Shown here piece by piece: positions 24,573 to 32,004 of a stretch of 64,000 nucleotides of DNA. Source of the DNA: Tous-C4FEB sp044356555. GTDB taxonomy: Bacteria; Verrucomicrobiota; Verrucomicrobiia; Opitutales; Opitutaceae. The notes under the pieces are model-generated. The model made no database searches. It was not told where the DNA came from and saw only the letters and a program-made list of their open reading frames with translations. The first letter of the stretch is position 1. Each line of letters begins with the position of its first letter. The position numbers were made by a program, and so were the translations under genes. The stretch covers positions 186,001-250,000 of the forward strand of contig JBIKWB010000001.1 of NCBI GenBank assembly GCA_044356555.1, written 5' to 3'.

Positions 24573-25502
24573 TCAGGATTTCAAACACCAATCCTTAAAG
24601 GCAGGCGGTACGTGCAATTCGGCGAGTTGTTCCGCCAGAGGTTGAGGCCGGGTTTTGAGCACGCCCAATAACGGAGCAAGATCGAGCGCCAGACACGCTT
24701 GCCGGTTCCGGGAGATCTCGGGCTGGTCGGTCCGTCGCACCGCAATGATGGGTGCCCGTTCGGGTGATAAGTTGAAGTGGGATCGGAGCGCCAAACCGAG
24801 GGCGTGACGCGAGATCAAATCGGCACCGGCCCAATGGAACGTGCCGCGACATTCCGGACGTTCGCACAATTCGAGCAAGACCTCGGCCAGGTTTTCTGCG
24901 GTGCAAGGCTGGCGATATTCGTCGAGATAAAGTCGTGCTGTTTTTCCAGCAGTCCAATCACCCAATAAACGCTCGTGCAAGCTGCGGCGCCCTCCGGGAC
25001 TGTTACCCATCAGCAACGGGGCGCGAACTACGGCGCTGAACTCAGGTGCCAGGGCGCGAACGATTTGTTCGCTGGCGACTTTTTGTCGGCCGTAGAGATT
25101 AAGCGGAGCGGGGGGGTCGGTCACCGTGTAAGGCAAAGACCGGGTGCCATCGAAGGCTTGTTCGGATGATACATGTACCAGCCGCGCGCTCAAGTGGTGG
25201 GCAAAACGGGCGAGAGCGGCGGGCAGCGCGACATTGAGCGCTTGGGCGCGGGCGGGATCTTGATCGACGGAGGCGGGTTCGGAAACGGCGGCGCAATTGA
25301 CGATGGCATCGGGGAAAACATCGAGGAGCGCGGAAGAAAGCGCGGATTCATCGGTGAGATCTAGCGGGCGGCGGGAGCTAAGACCGGGAAGATCGCCGGA
25401 AAAATTACCGACAATTCCGGTGACGGTATGGCCGCGACGGGCGGAAGCGCGGGCGAACGCGGAGCCCACAAGCCCGGATGCGCCGGTGAGAAAAATTCGC
25501 AT
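24573..25502 (-). CDS. RmlD-like NAD(P)-dependent sugar nucleotide reductase
   Basis: A 309-residue extended SDR. The Rossmann motif is GASGLVGSAFARAS near the N-terminus, the acceptor region has SSEQAFDGTRSLPY, and the YxxxK pair is YGRQK. These features match RmlD (dTDP-4-dehydrorhamnose reductase) relatives, which include sugar nucleotide and methionine adenosyltransferase-like regulatory branches. No other rhamnose genes are adjacent, so the pathway is open. The frame runs to 25592, but the ATG at 25502 (MRIFLTGASG) gives the family start. It is part of a minus-strand run with sixA-like and kinase genes. Confidence 0.78.
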   Translation of the reverse strand: MRIFLTGASGLVGSAFARASARRGHTVTGIVGNFSGDLPGLSSRRPLDLTDESALSSALLDVFPDAIVNCAAVSEPASVDQDPARAQALNVALPAALARFAHHLSARLVHVSSEQAFDGTRSLPYTVTDPPAPLNLYGRQKVASEQIVRALAPEFSAVVRAPLLMGNSPGGRRSLHERLLGDWTAGKTARLYLDEYRQPCTAENLAEVLLELCERPECRGTFHWAGADLISRHALGLALRSHFNLSPERAPIIAVRRTDQPEISRNRQACLALDLAPLLGVLKTRPQPLAEQLAELHVPPAFKDWCLKS

Positions 25503-25521
25503 GGTCCAAAACTGAGCGGAG

Positions 25522-25995
25522 CTAGTCCAAAAGCTCCGGAGCCAGCAACCAACGCACGCGCCAAAAGGCCGCTTGCGGACCGGACCGATCAAGACAAAGC
25601 ACGGTCGATTTCCGGATTTTAAAAACGTCGGCGCGGACCGTTCCGGTAACGAGCAGAGACGCGAGAGAACTCAGATGGGGTTCATGGCCGACAATCGCGA
25701 GATCGCGCCGAAGCGTTTTCAGACGTGGGGCGATGGCAGACGGTTTTGACTCGGGTTCAAGGTGGGGAATCTCGGAAATTTTTGCGGTGGAGGAGACGGC
25801 GCCGGCGAGTAATCGGGCGGTCTGGCGCGATCGGGCGAGAGGACTGTGCCAGAGTTCGGCGGGCGCGAAGGCGGAATTGGCCTGAAGAAAGCGGGCGAGC
25901 TGCTTGATTTGGGCGCGTCCCTTGGGACTGAGGGGGCGATCCGGATCGATTTCCTCGGCGAGGGCGTGAGCGTGACGAATCAGGTAGAGCTGCAT
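25522..25995 (-). CDS. SixA-like phosphohistidine phosphatase (histidine phosphatase superfamily)
   Basis: A 157-residue single-domain phosphatase. The N-terminal LIRHAHA carries the catalytic His of the RHG family, with Arg after RSRQTARLL and the second His in VGHEPHLSSL. The length and order match SixA, which removes phosphate from phosphohistidine in phosphorelay proteins. The sensor kinase lies immediately upstream on the same strand (24 bp), so the two may cooperate, which is inference. Confidence 0.85.
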   Translation of the reverse strand: MQLYLIRHAHALAEEIDPDRPLSPKGRAQIKQLARFLQANSAFAPAELWHSPLARSRQTARLLAGAVSSTAKISEIPHLEPESKPSAIAPRLKTLRRDLAIVGHEPHLSSLASLLVTGTVRADVFKIRKSTVLCLDRSGPQAAFWRVRWLLAPELLD

Positions 25996-26019
25996 CGCTA
26001 AAACAGAAAAAGAAACGGT

Positions 26020-27552
26020 TCAGGAATCCAGCAGTTGTCTGGCAACGTTGAGCAGTTCGCTCAGCGCAAAGGGCTTCTGCAGGCGGGCGATTTGTTGGGC
26101 AGAGATGCTTTTCAAGGCGTGCTTTTTTTCGGTTGAGCCGATGTCGAGCAAACGGGTCGTGGCGCGCCGGGCGAGCAACGTGCGGGCGACCGCGGCGGTG
26201 TCCGATTCGGCGAGAGCGGCAATCAGCAGCTGAATGGGCTGGGTGGCTTCTTTCGTGAGACCGAGTGCCTCGGTGGCGTTGGCGGCAGCGTAAACGTGGT
26301 AGCCATCGGCGGTGAGAATGCCGGCTACCATTTTCCGCACTAGGTCATCCGGCTCGATCAAAAGGACCCGTTCGCTGCCGCTGGTAGTGGGCAAAGTTGC
26401 GATGGGTTGCGCGGTGGAAGCAGCGTCGACCGGGGCGTTGTCGAGGGGTAGCAGAATATTGAATGTCGTGCCCTGATTAAGTTCGCTGCGCACGGTGATC
26501 TCACCGGCGCTTTGTTGAATTACGCCGTAAACAAGGGCGAGGCCCAGTCCGGTGCCTTTGCCCATGGATTTCGTCGTAAAGAAGGGCTCGAACAAATGGG
26601 CTTGGGTTGAAGCATCCATCCCGGTGCCGTTATCACGGACGCTCAGTTGAACATAGCTGCCGGGAGGAAGATCGGTCAGGCGGCGGTTTTTCTTGGCGGG
26701 GAGGGTAATGAGGCACGTCGAGAGAGTGACGACGCCGTTTTCACGGAGTGCGTCGCGGGCGTTGATCACGAGATTGAGCAGCACATGCGTGAATTGGGCG
26801 GGGTCCACGCGCACCTGCAAAGCCTCGGCGCAGAGATTGAGATCCAATCGTCCGGCATCGCCGATCAAGCGGCTAAAAATGGCGGCGTGATCGCTCACCA
26901 GTTGATTCAAATCCAGCACCAGCGGTTGCAGGGTTTGGCGACGGCCGAAGACAAGCAACTGTTGGGCGAGGGTCGCTCCGCGGCGGCCGGCGGTGTGAAT
27001 GGCGGCGATTTCTTCCCGGCCGAAAGATTGGCCTGCGAGCTTGGTCGCGAGGATTTCGCAATAGCCGTTGATGACGGCCAAGAGATTGTTGAAATCGTGC
27101 GCGACTCCGCCGGCGAGCCGGCCAATCGCATCGAGGTGCTGGGCGTGGACCAGAGCCTCTTGCAGTCGGCGTTTCTCGGTGATGTCACGGTAGGCCGCGA
27201 TGATGTTGCAGGGGCGTCCGGAGGCATCGCAGAGGAGGTCGAAGCTCCATGCGGCGAAGATCAAACGTCCGTCGGCGCGGCGTAAATATCCTTCGCCGAG
27301 CAAGGGTTGGCCGGATTGCGCGTTGGGCAACCAGCGGGCCAGGGGTTCTAAGTCGGCCGGATCGGCGTGAAGCAGACCATGCCTCTCACCCACGAGTAGG
27401 CCGGCCGCGTATCCGGTGATGGCCGAGAGACTATCGTTGACGAAAAAAATTTGCAGACCCTCCGAGGTGGAATCGGCTCGGGCAATAAAAACGCCTTCGC
27501 TTTGAGCCCGGAAGGCGGCGGCGAGCAGCGAATCTGGAGGTGGGGTTTGCAA
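26020..27552 (-). CDS. PAS-domain sensor histidine kinase with degenerate receiver domain
   Basis: A 510-residue cytoplasmic protein. A PAS domain (about 15-135, with VNDSLSAITGY) leads to an HisKA domain whose phosphoacceptor is His in VAHDFNNLLAVING, then an HATPase with NAR (N box), DNGTGM and GTGLGLALVYG (G boxes). The C-terminal receiver-like domain (about 390-510) keeps the acidic EPDD pocket and the KPF lysine, but the phosphoacceptor Asp position reads IQLLIAALAES, with Ala instead of Asp. There is no membrane helix. The only start I can find is TTG at 27552, 24 bp after pdxH, so the exact start is uncertain. Confidence 0.8.
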   Translation of the reverse strand: MQTPPPDSLLAAAFRAQSEGVFIARADSTSEGLQIFFVNDSLSAITGYAAGLLVGERHGLLHADPADLEPLARWLPNAQSGQPLLGEGYLRRADGRLIFAAWSFDLLCDASGRPCNIIAAYRDITEKRRLQEALVHAQHLDAIGRLAGGVAHDFNNLLAVINGYCEILATKLAGQSFGREEIAAIHTAGRRGATLAQQLLVFGRRQTLQPLVLDLNQLVSDHAAIFSRLIGDAGRLDLNLCAEALQVRVDPAQFTHVLLNLVINARDALRENGVVTLSTCLITLPAKKNRRLTDLPPGSYVQLSVRDNGTGMDASTQAHLFEPFFTTKSMGKGTGLGLALVYGVIQQSAGEITVRSELNQGTTFNILLPLDNAPVDAASTAQPIATLPTTSGSERVLLIEPDDLVRKMVAGILTADGYHVYAAANATEALGLTKEATQPIQLLIAALAESDTAAVARTLLARRATTRLLDIGSTEKKHALKSISAQQIARLQKPFALSELLNVARQLLDS

Positions 27553-27575
27553 CGGGGAGGAAAGCGGGAGCGCGA

Positions 27576-28214
27576 TCAGGGAGAGAGGCGCTCGACGAGC
27601 CAGCCCCCTTCTTTGTCCCGGCGATAGCGGAGGCGGTCGTGGAGACGACTGCGACGGCCTTGCCAGAACTCGATGGTCTCAGGCGCCACGCGATAGCCGC
27701 CCCAGTTGGGCGGAAGCGGGATTTCGGCGCCCGCGTGTTTCTTCTCCAGAGCTTTCATCGCTTCTTCGAGGGTGGCGCGACCCGGGATGACGGAGCTTTG
27801 CTGCGCGACCCAAGCTCCGAGTTGGCTGGCGCGCGGTCTTGAGTGAAAATAGGCCGCGCTTTCTTCGCGGGCGACTTTGGTGACGGTGCCTTCGATAAGG
27901 ACTTGGCGTTCAAGGGCGATCCACGGGAAGACGAGCGCGACGCGGGCGTTGAGGGCGAGCTCGCGGCCTTTGCGGCTCTCGTAGTTCGAATAGAAAACAA
28001 AGCCCCGCCCATCGAGGCCCTTCAGTAGCACGGTGCGGGCGGAAGGCCGACCGTCCGGCGATGCGGTGGCCAACGTCATGGCGTTGGGTTCGGCAAGTTT
28101 GGCGGCTTCGGCTTCCTGAAACCATTTTTCAAATTGGCGGAACGGATCGCGCGCGAGGTCTTTTTCGGCGAGACCGGCGAGGGTGTAGTCTTTGCGGAGA
28201 TCGGCCAAACTCAT
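27576..28214 (-). CDS. pdxH: Pyridoxamine 5'-phosphate oxidase
   Basis: A 212-residue FMN enzyme that oxidises pyridoxine or pyridoxamine phosphate to PLP. The start MSLADLRKDYTLAGLAEKDL, the FMN-binding stretch with RTVLLKGLDGRGFVFYSNYESRKGREL, and the C-terminal signature FWQGRRSRLHDRLRYRR are complete. The length is normal for the family. A longer frame exists, but the ATG at 28214 fits the conserved N-terminus. It is the first gene of a minus-strand run that continues with the kinase and the SixA-like gene. Confidence 0.95.
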   Translation of the reverse strand: MSLADLRKDYTLAGLAEKDLARDPFRQFEKWFQEAEAAKLAEPNAMTLATASPDGRPSARTVLLKGLDGRGFVFYSNYESRKGRELALNARVALVFPWIALERQVLIEGTVTKVAREESAAYFHSRPRASQLGAWVAQQSSVIPGRATLEEAMKALEKKHAGAEIPLPPNWGGYRVAPETIEFWQGRRSRLHDRLRYRRDKEGGWLVERLSP

Positions 28215-28348
28215 GTTGGGTATCGTTCTGTTGGGCGGGGATATGCCTGTCAAAAATCATCGCGGAAAAGTGAGGCAATTTACTGCGGCGTCAGGCCTCG
28301 GCGTGCTCGGAGCTTTCGTTTTGGGAAAAATTAGCGGAGCTTGAGGTC

Positions 28349-29116
28349 ATGGAGTTAGAAGCGTGGGTGTATTTGTTGCTGTTTCTTGCCGCCCTGGTGG
28401 CGGGTTTGGTGGATGCCATCGCGGGGGGAGGCGGGTTGATTGCTTTGCCTGCGCTGCTGACGGCCGGTTTTCCGGTGCCGCTCGCGTTGGGGACCAACAA
28501 ACTTCAGGCGTTCTTTGGCAGCGCGGCGGCGGCGGCGCATTACGCGAAAAGCGGCGTGATTGACTGGCGCAGTTGCCGTCAAGGCGTCGTCTGGACGCTG
28601 ATCGGAGCGCTGATCGGGGCGTGGACGGTGCAACGAATCGATGCGAGTCGGCTCGGAGTGATGATTCCATGGCTGTTGGCGGCGATTCTTGTTTATACGA
28701 TTTTCAAACCGGAATTGGGCCGCGAGAAACGGAGGCCACGGTTGGCGCCGAATCTATTTTGGGGCGTAGCGGGTCTGGGCTTGGGTTTTTACGACGGTGT
28801 GTTCGGACCGGGCACGGGATCGTTTTGGACCATCGCGTTGGTGGGGTTGCTGGGACAGGATTTTTTGGCGGCGACGGGTCAGACCAAAGTCATGAACGCA
28901 GCGAGCAATCTGACGGCGGTGCTCGTCTTTGCGGCTGGCGGGCAGATCCACTGGTTGGCGGGCGGAGTGATGGCGGTAGGCCAATTGTTGGGAGCCCGGG
29001 TGGGCGCGGGATGGGTGGTGAAAAAAGGCACTCGCTTCATCCGACCGGTATTTCTGACGATAGTGACGCTTACCATTGGTCGTCTTGCTTACATCGAGCT
29101 AACACGGCCGCGGTAG
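28349..29116 (+). CDS. TauE/SafE family (TSUP) membrane permease
   Basis: A 255-residue inner-membrane protein with seven to eight hydrophobic helices. The pattern IAGGGGLIALPALL in the first helix pair and YDGVFGPGTGSFW in the second half are the two repeat motifs of the TSUP (sulfite/organosulfonate exporter-like) family. Substrates of this family include sulfite, sulfonates and thiosulfate; which one applies here cannot be told. It is followed 13 bp later by the M20 peptidase gene. Confidence 0.85.
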   Translation: MELEAWVYLLLFLAALVAGLVDAIAGGGGLIALPALLTAGFPVPLALGTNKLQAFFGSAAAAAHYAKSGVIDWRSCRQGVVWTLIGALIGAWTVQRIDASRLGVMIPWLLAAILVYTIFKPELGREKRRPRLAPNLFWGVAGLGLGFYDGVFGPGTGSFWTIALVGLLGQDFLAATGQTKVMNAASNLTAVLVFAAGGQIHWLAGGVMAVGQLLGARVGAGWVVKKGTRFIRPVFLTIVTLTIGRLAYIELTRPR

Positions 29117-29129
29117 GTCTCTTTTTGCC

Positions 29130-30380
29130 ATGACGCCCGCCGCCTACATCGATCGCAATACCGCCGGGTTGCTCCGCCGACTGCGGAAACTGATCGGGAT
29201 TTCGACGGTCAACCCGCCGGGGGAGAATTACGATCTGATCACGGCCGGACTGACCCGTGATCTGGCGGAGTTGGGGCTCAAGGAGCAGCGGTTTCCGATT
29301 CCGACCGCTTTGCTCAAGCGCTCGTTGCCGGCGGTGCAACACGCGTTTCCCCGTTTTAATGTGTTGGGAAAACTTGCGGTGCGCGGAGCGAAGCAGTCGC
29401 TGCATTTTAATGCGCACTATGATGTGGTGCCCGTTTCGGGAACGTGGAAGCACGGCAGTGCGTTTAGCGGCGCGGTGGAAAATGGCTGGATGTATGGCCG
29501 TGGCACGGCGGACATGAAGGGCTCGATTGCGAGCCTGTTGATGGCGCTGGAGGCGATGCAGGTGACAGGCACGACGCCGCAACTGAACGTCGAAGTGTCG
29601 TTCACCGCCGATGAAGAGACCGATTCGGCGCTGGGCACGGGTTGGCTGGTGCGGCACGCGCCGATCAAGCCGGACTACGCGGTGGTGATGGAAGGGGGCG
29701 AAGGCCCGACCGTGTGTTGCGGGCACAACGGCGTGGTGTGGCTCGAAGTAACGGTGCACGGCAAGCCGGCGCACGGTTCGATGCCGGAGCGCGGGATCAA
29801 TGCGCTCGAGAAAATGGCGGCGTTGGTGCTCGGATTGGAGGGACTCAAACGGGAACTCGCGCGGCGGAAATTCAAGACCCCCGAGGGCAAGATCATGGTG
29901 CCGACGATCAACGTGGGGGGAGTTTTTGGCTGCGGCGAGGGCGCCAAGATCAATACGGTGCCGGCAACGGCGACGTTTACGATTGATCGGCGGGTGCTCG
30001 CGATCGAAGACCACGCGGCGGCGGAGAGGGAGTTAAGAGCGGCGCTGGCGGCGGCGGCGAAAAAAATTCCCGAGTGTCGGATATCGGTGCTGAAGATATC
30101 GGAGAATTTTGCCTGCTTCACGCCGCCGGAGCATCCGTTTTTTGCGGCGATGGCGGAGACGGTGGCGCGGGTGAGGCGCGCGCCGGCCAAGTTTAATGTT
30201 TCGACCGGTTTTAACGACATGCACTTCTTCGCCTCGGAGTTGAAGATTCCGACGCTCGGCTACGGCCCGGGCGGCGTGGATTACCATGGCGTGGATGAGC
30301 GGGCGAAGGTGAAGGAATTGATCGCCAGCGCAAAAATCTACGCCGAGCTGATGACTAATTTCGGCCGGCGAGCCGGGTGA
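29130..30380 (+). CDS. M20 family metallopeptidase (ArgE/DapE type)
   Basis: A 416-residue cytoplasmic amidohydrolase. The family metal and catalytic residues are visible: His-x-Asp in FNAHYDVVPV, the bridging Asp in GRGTADMKG, Glu-Glu in FTADEETDSALG, an Asp/Glu in VMEGGE, and a terminal His in YHGVDERAKV. The dimerisation lid domain lies between about 190 and 310. It could deacylate N-acyl amino acids or a dipeptide; the substrate is not assigned. Its last 26 bp overlap the 3' end of the convergent yhhQ gene. Confidence 0.85.
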   Translation: MTPAAYIDRNTAGLLRRLRKLIGISTVNPPGENYDLITAGLTRDLAELGLKEQRFPIPTALLKRSLPAVQHAFPRFNVLGKLAVRGAKQSLHFNAHYDVVPVSGTWKHGSAFSGAVENGWMYGRGTADMKGSIASLLMALEAMQVTGTTPQLNVEVSFTADEETDSALGTGWLVRHAPIKPDYAVVMEGGEGPTVCCGHNGVVWLEVTVHGKPAHGSMPERGINALEKMAALVLGLEGLKRELARRKFKTPEGKIMVPTINVGGVFGCGEGAKINTVPATATFTIDRRVLAIEDHAAAERELRAALAAAAKKIPECRISVLKISENFACFTPPEHPFFAAMAETVARVRRAPAKFNVSTGFNDMHFFASELKIPTLGYGPGGVDYHGVDERAKVKELIASAKIYAELMTNFGRRAG

Positions 30381-30876
30381 CGAGCAACCGGTAGGGCGGC
30401 AAAAGGGCGAGTGCCATAAAGAGTTTTACGCCGAGATCGCCGGCGGCGAGCGGGAGCCAAGCGATGGCCGAACCGGCAAATGCGATGCCGAAGAAAAGAG
30501 AGGTATCCACGATGGAAGCGGCCGCGGAGCCGAAGAGCGGAGCTTGCCACCAGGTTTTTTGACGGAGGCGGTTGAAGATGGAGACGTCCAACAGTTGGGA
30601 GACGATGAAGGCGGTGCCGGAAGCGAGCGCGATGCGGAGCGGCGCGAAGACGGCGGAAAGAATGAGGCCGACGGCGAAGCCGACCCAAGCCACGCGGCGG
30701 GCAACGGAAGGACCGGATGTGCGGTTGCACACATCGGTCACAAAATAGGCGACGGGATAAGAAAACGCGCCCCACGTGAGCCATGGGTTGATGGGGAATT
30801 GCACGAGGAGGTTGGAAACGAGCACGATGGCTGACATCGCGAGCGCGGGCGGGAGAATCTGACGGGCGGTGGTCAT
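30355..30876 (-). CDS. yhhQ: YhhQ/VUT-family queuosine precursor transporter
   Basis: A 173-residue membrane protein with about five hydrophobic helices and the family motif YFVTDVCNRTSG (positions about 44-55). YhhQ family members import preQ0/preQ1 for queuosine biosynthesis; the assignment is by motif and agrees with queC and queE six kilobases away. The ATG at 30876 overlaps the TGA of the oleD gene (ATGA), so translation is coupled to an enzyme of unrelated function. The 3' end overlaps the convergent M20 peptidase gene by 26 bp. Confidence 0.8.
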   Translation of the reverse strand: MTTARQILPPALAMSAIVLVSNLLVQFPINPWLTWGAFSYPVAYFVTDVCNRTSGPSVARRVAWVGFAVGLILSAVFAPLRIALASGTAFIVSQLLDVSIFNRLRQKTWWQAPLFGSAAASIVDTSLFFGIAFAGSAIAWLPLAAGDLGVKLFMALALLPPYRLLVTRLAGRN

Positions 30877-31913
30877 GGGCGGGAGGCGCGGAGGGAAGTG
30901 ACGAGAGCGGCGGTGCCGGCGGTCATCGAGATGCGGGGAACGTAACCGAGATCGCGCCGGGCGGCGTTGAGATTGAACCAATGGTCTTTGGCGAGCTCAG
31001 CGGCGATGAAGCGCGTCATCGGGGGCTCGCCGCGGAGCGGGAGGGTGTGCCAGAGGGTCTCGCACACGGCCCCGATGGTGGAGGCGGAGCGGAGGGAGAG
31101 GCGTCGGGTGATCGGTGGTTCACCGAGGGCGGTGAGGAGGGCGTTGATCCAATCCCAAAGGAGCACGGGCTCGCCGTTGGTGATAAAATACGCCCGGCCG
31201 GCGACGGGATTGGAGTCATCTTTTGGATGAAACGGGTCCTGGGCGTACGCGATGAGAGCACGCTCGGCGAGGAGGTGGGCGTCGGTGGCGTTCTCGACGT
31301 GGACCATGTCCACTTTGTTTTGGCCGTCGCCCACGATGCGCAAGCGGCCAGCGCGGGCGCGGGCGAGCACGCGGGGAACGAGGTGCGGGTCACCGACACC
31401 CCAGATAAGATGCGGTCGGAGGGCGACGGTGCGAAGGGTGGGAGAATTGGCGGCGAGAACTTCGCGTTCGGCGATGGCTTTGGTGAGCGGATAAGGGCTG
31501 GGGCAATCGGTGGTGAGAGGCAGGGATTCATCCGCATCGGCGAGGGCTTGGCCGTTGTAGACCACGCTCGGCGTGCTGGTGTGGATAAAGCGGCGGACGC
31601 CGTGGGCGCGGGCACCGTCGAGCAGCGCGCGGGTGCCGAGAACGTTGGTCTTGAAGAATTCCTGGTAGGGGCCCCAGACGCCGACTTTGGCGGCGACGTG
31701 AAAAATGGTATCGATGCCGGTGCAGGCGGCGGCGACGGCGGCGGTGTCATCGAGGGACGCACGGATGAAACGGACGCCGCGTTTTTCGAGGTCGGGTGCG
31801 GGGGTGCGGCCGAGGATGGTGACGGAGCGGCCGGCAGCGAGCAGGCGCTCGACGAGATGGCGGCCGAGAAAGCCGGTGCCGCCGGTGACAAGAGTGGATA
31901 AGGATTGGCCCAC
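30873..31913 (-). CDS. oleD: OleD-like 2-alkyl-3-oxoalkanoate reductase (3-beta-HSD family)
   Basis: A 346-residue NADP-binding reductase. TGGTGFLG (residues 10-17) is the Rossmann motif and SPYPLTKAIAE contains the catalytic Tyr-x3-Lys. OleD reduces the 2-alkyl-3-ketoacid made by OleA in long-chain olefin biosynthesis. The assignment leans on the adjacent oleC; generic 3-beta-HSD proteins look alike. The only plausible start codons are GTG at 31913 (GTG GGC) or 31931, both within a dispersed repeat. It lies 91 bp after oleC and is coupled to yhhQ downstream. Its upstream region is A/T-rich, with a poly-T tract. Confidence 0.75.
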   Translation of the reverse strand: MGQSLSTLVTGGTGFLGRHLVERLLAAGRSVTILGRTPAPDLEKRGVRFIRASLDDTAAVAAACTGIDTIFHVAAKVGVWGPYQEFFKTNVLGTRALLDGARAHGVRRFIHTSTPSVVYNGQALADADESLPLTTDCPSPYPLTKAIAEREVLAANSPTLRTVALRPHLIWGVGDPHLVPRVLARARAGRLRIVGDGQNKVDMVHVENATDAHLLAERALIAYAQDPFHPKDDSNPVAGRAYFITNGEPVLLWDWINALLTALGEPPITRRLSLRSASTIGAVCETLWHTLPLRGEPPMTRFIAAELAKDHWFNLNAARRDLGYVPRISMTAGTAALVTSLRASRP

Positions 31914-31946
31914 GAGTGATACGGAACACACGGAACGGATAAAAAA
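31910..31946 (-). repeat. Dispersed repeat, copy A, at the oleD start
   Basis: Read on the minus strand the copy runs TTTTTT-ATCCG-TTCCGTGTGTTCCGT-ATCACTC-GTGGGC. The core TTCCGTGTGTTCCGT is identical to two copies at 63.4-63.5 kb. The final GTG is the most likely start codon of oleD. Confidence 0.7.
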
Positions 31947-32004
31947 CCAGAAGGGACTGCGTGCCTAAAAAACTGGACGATGGCGCCCGTTTAAAAAAAT
32001 GGCG

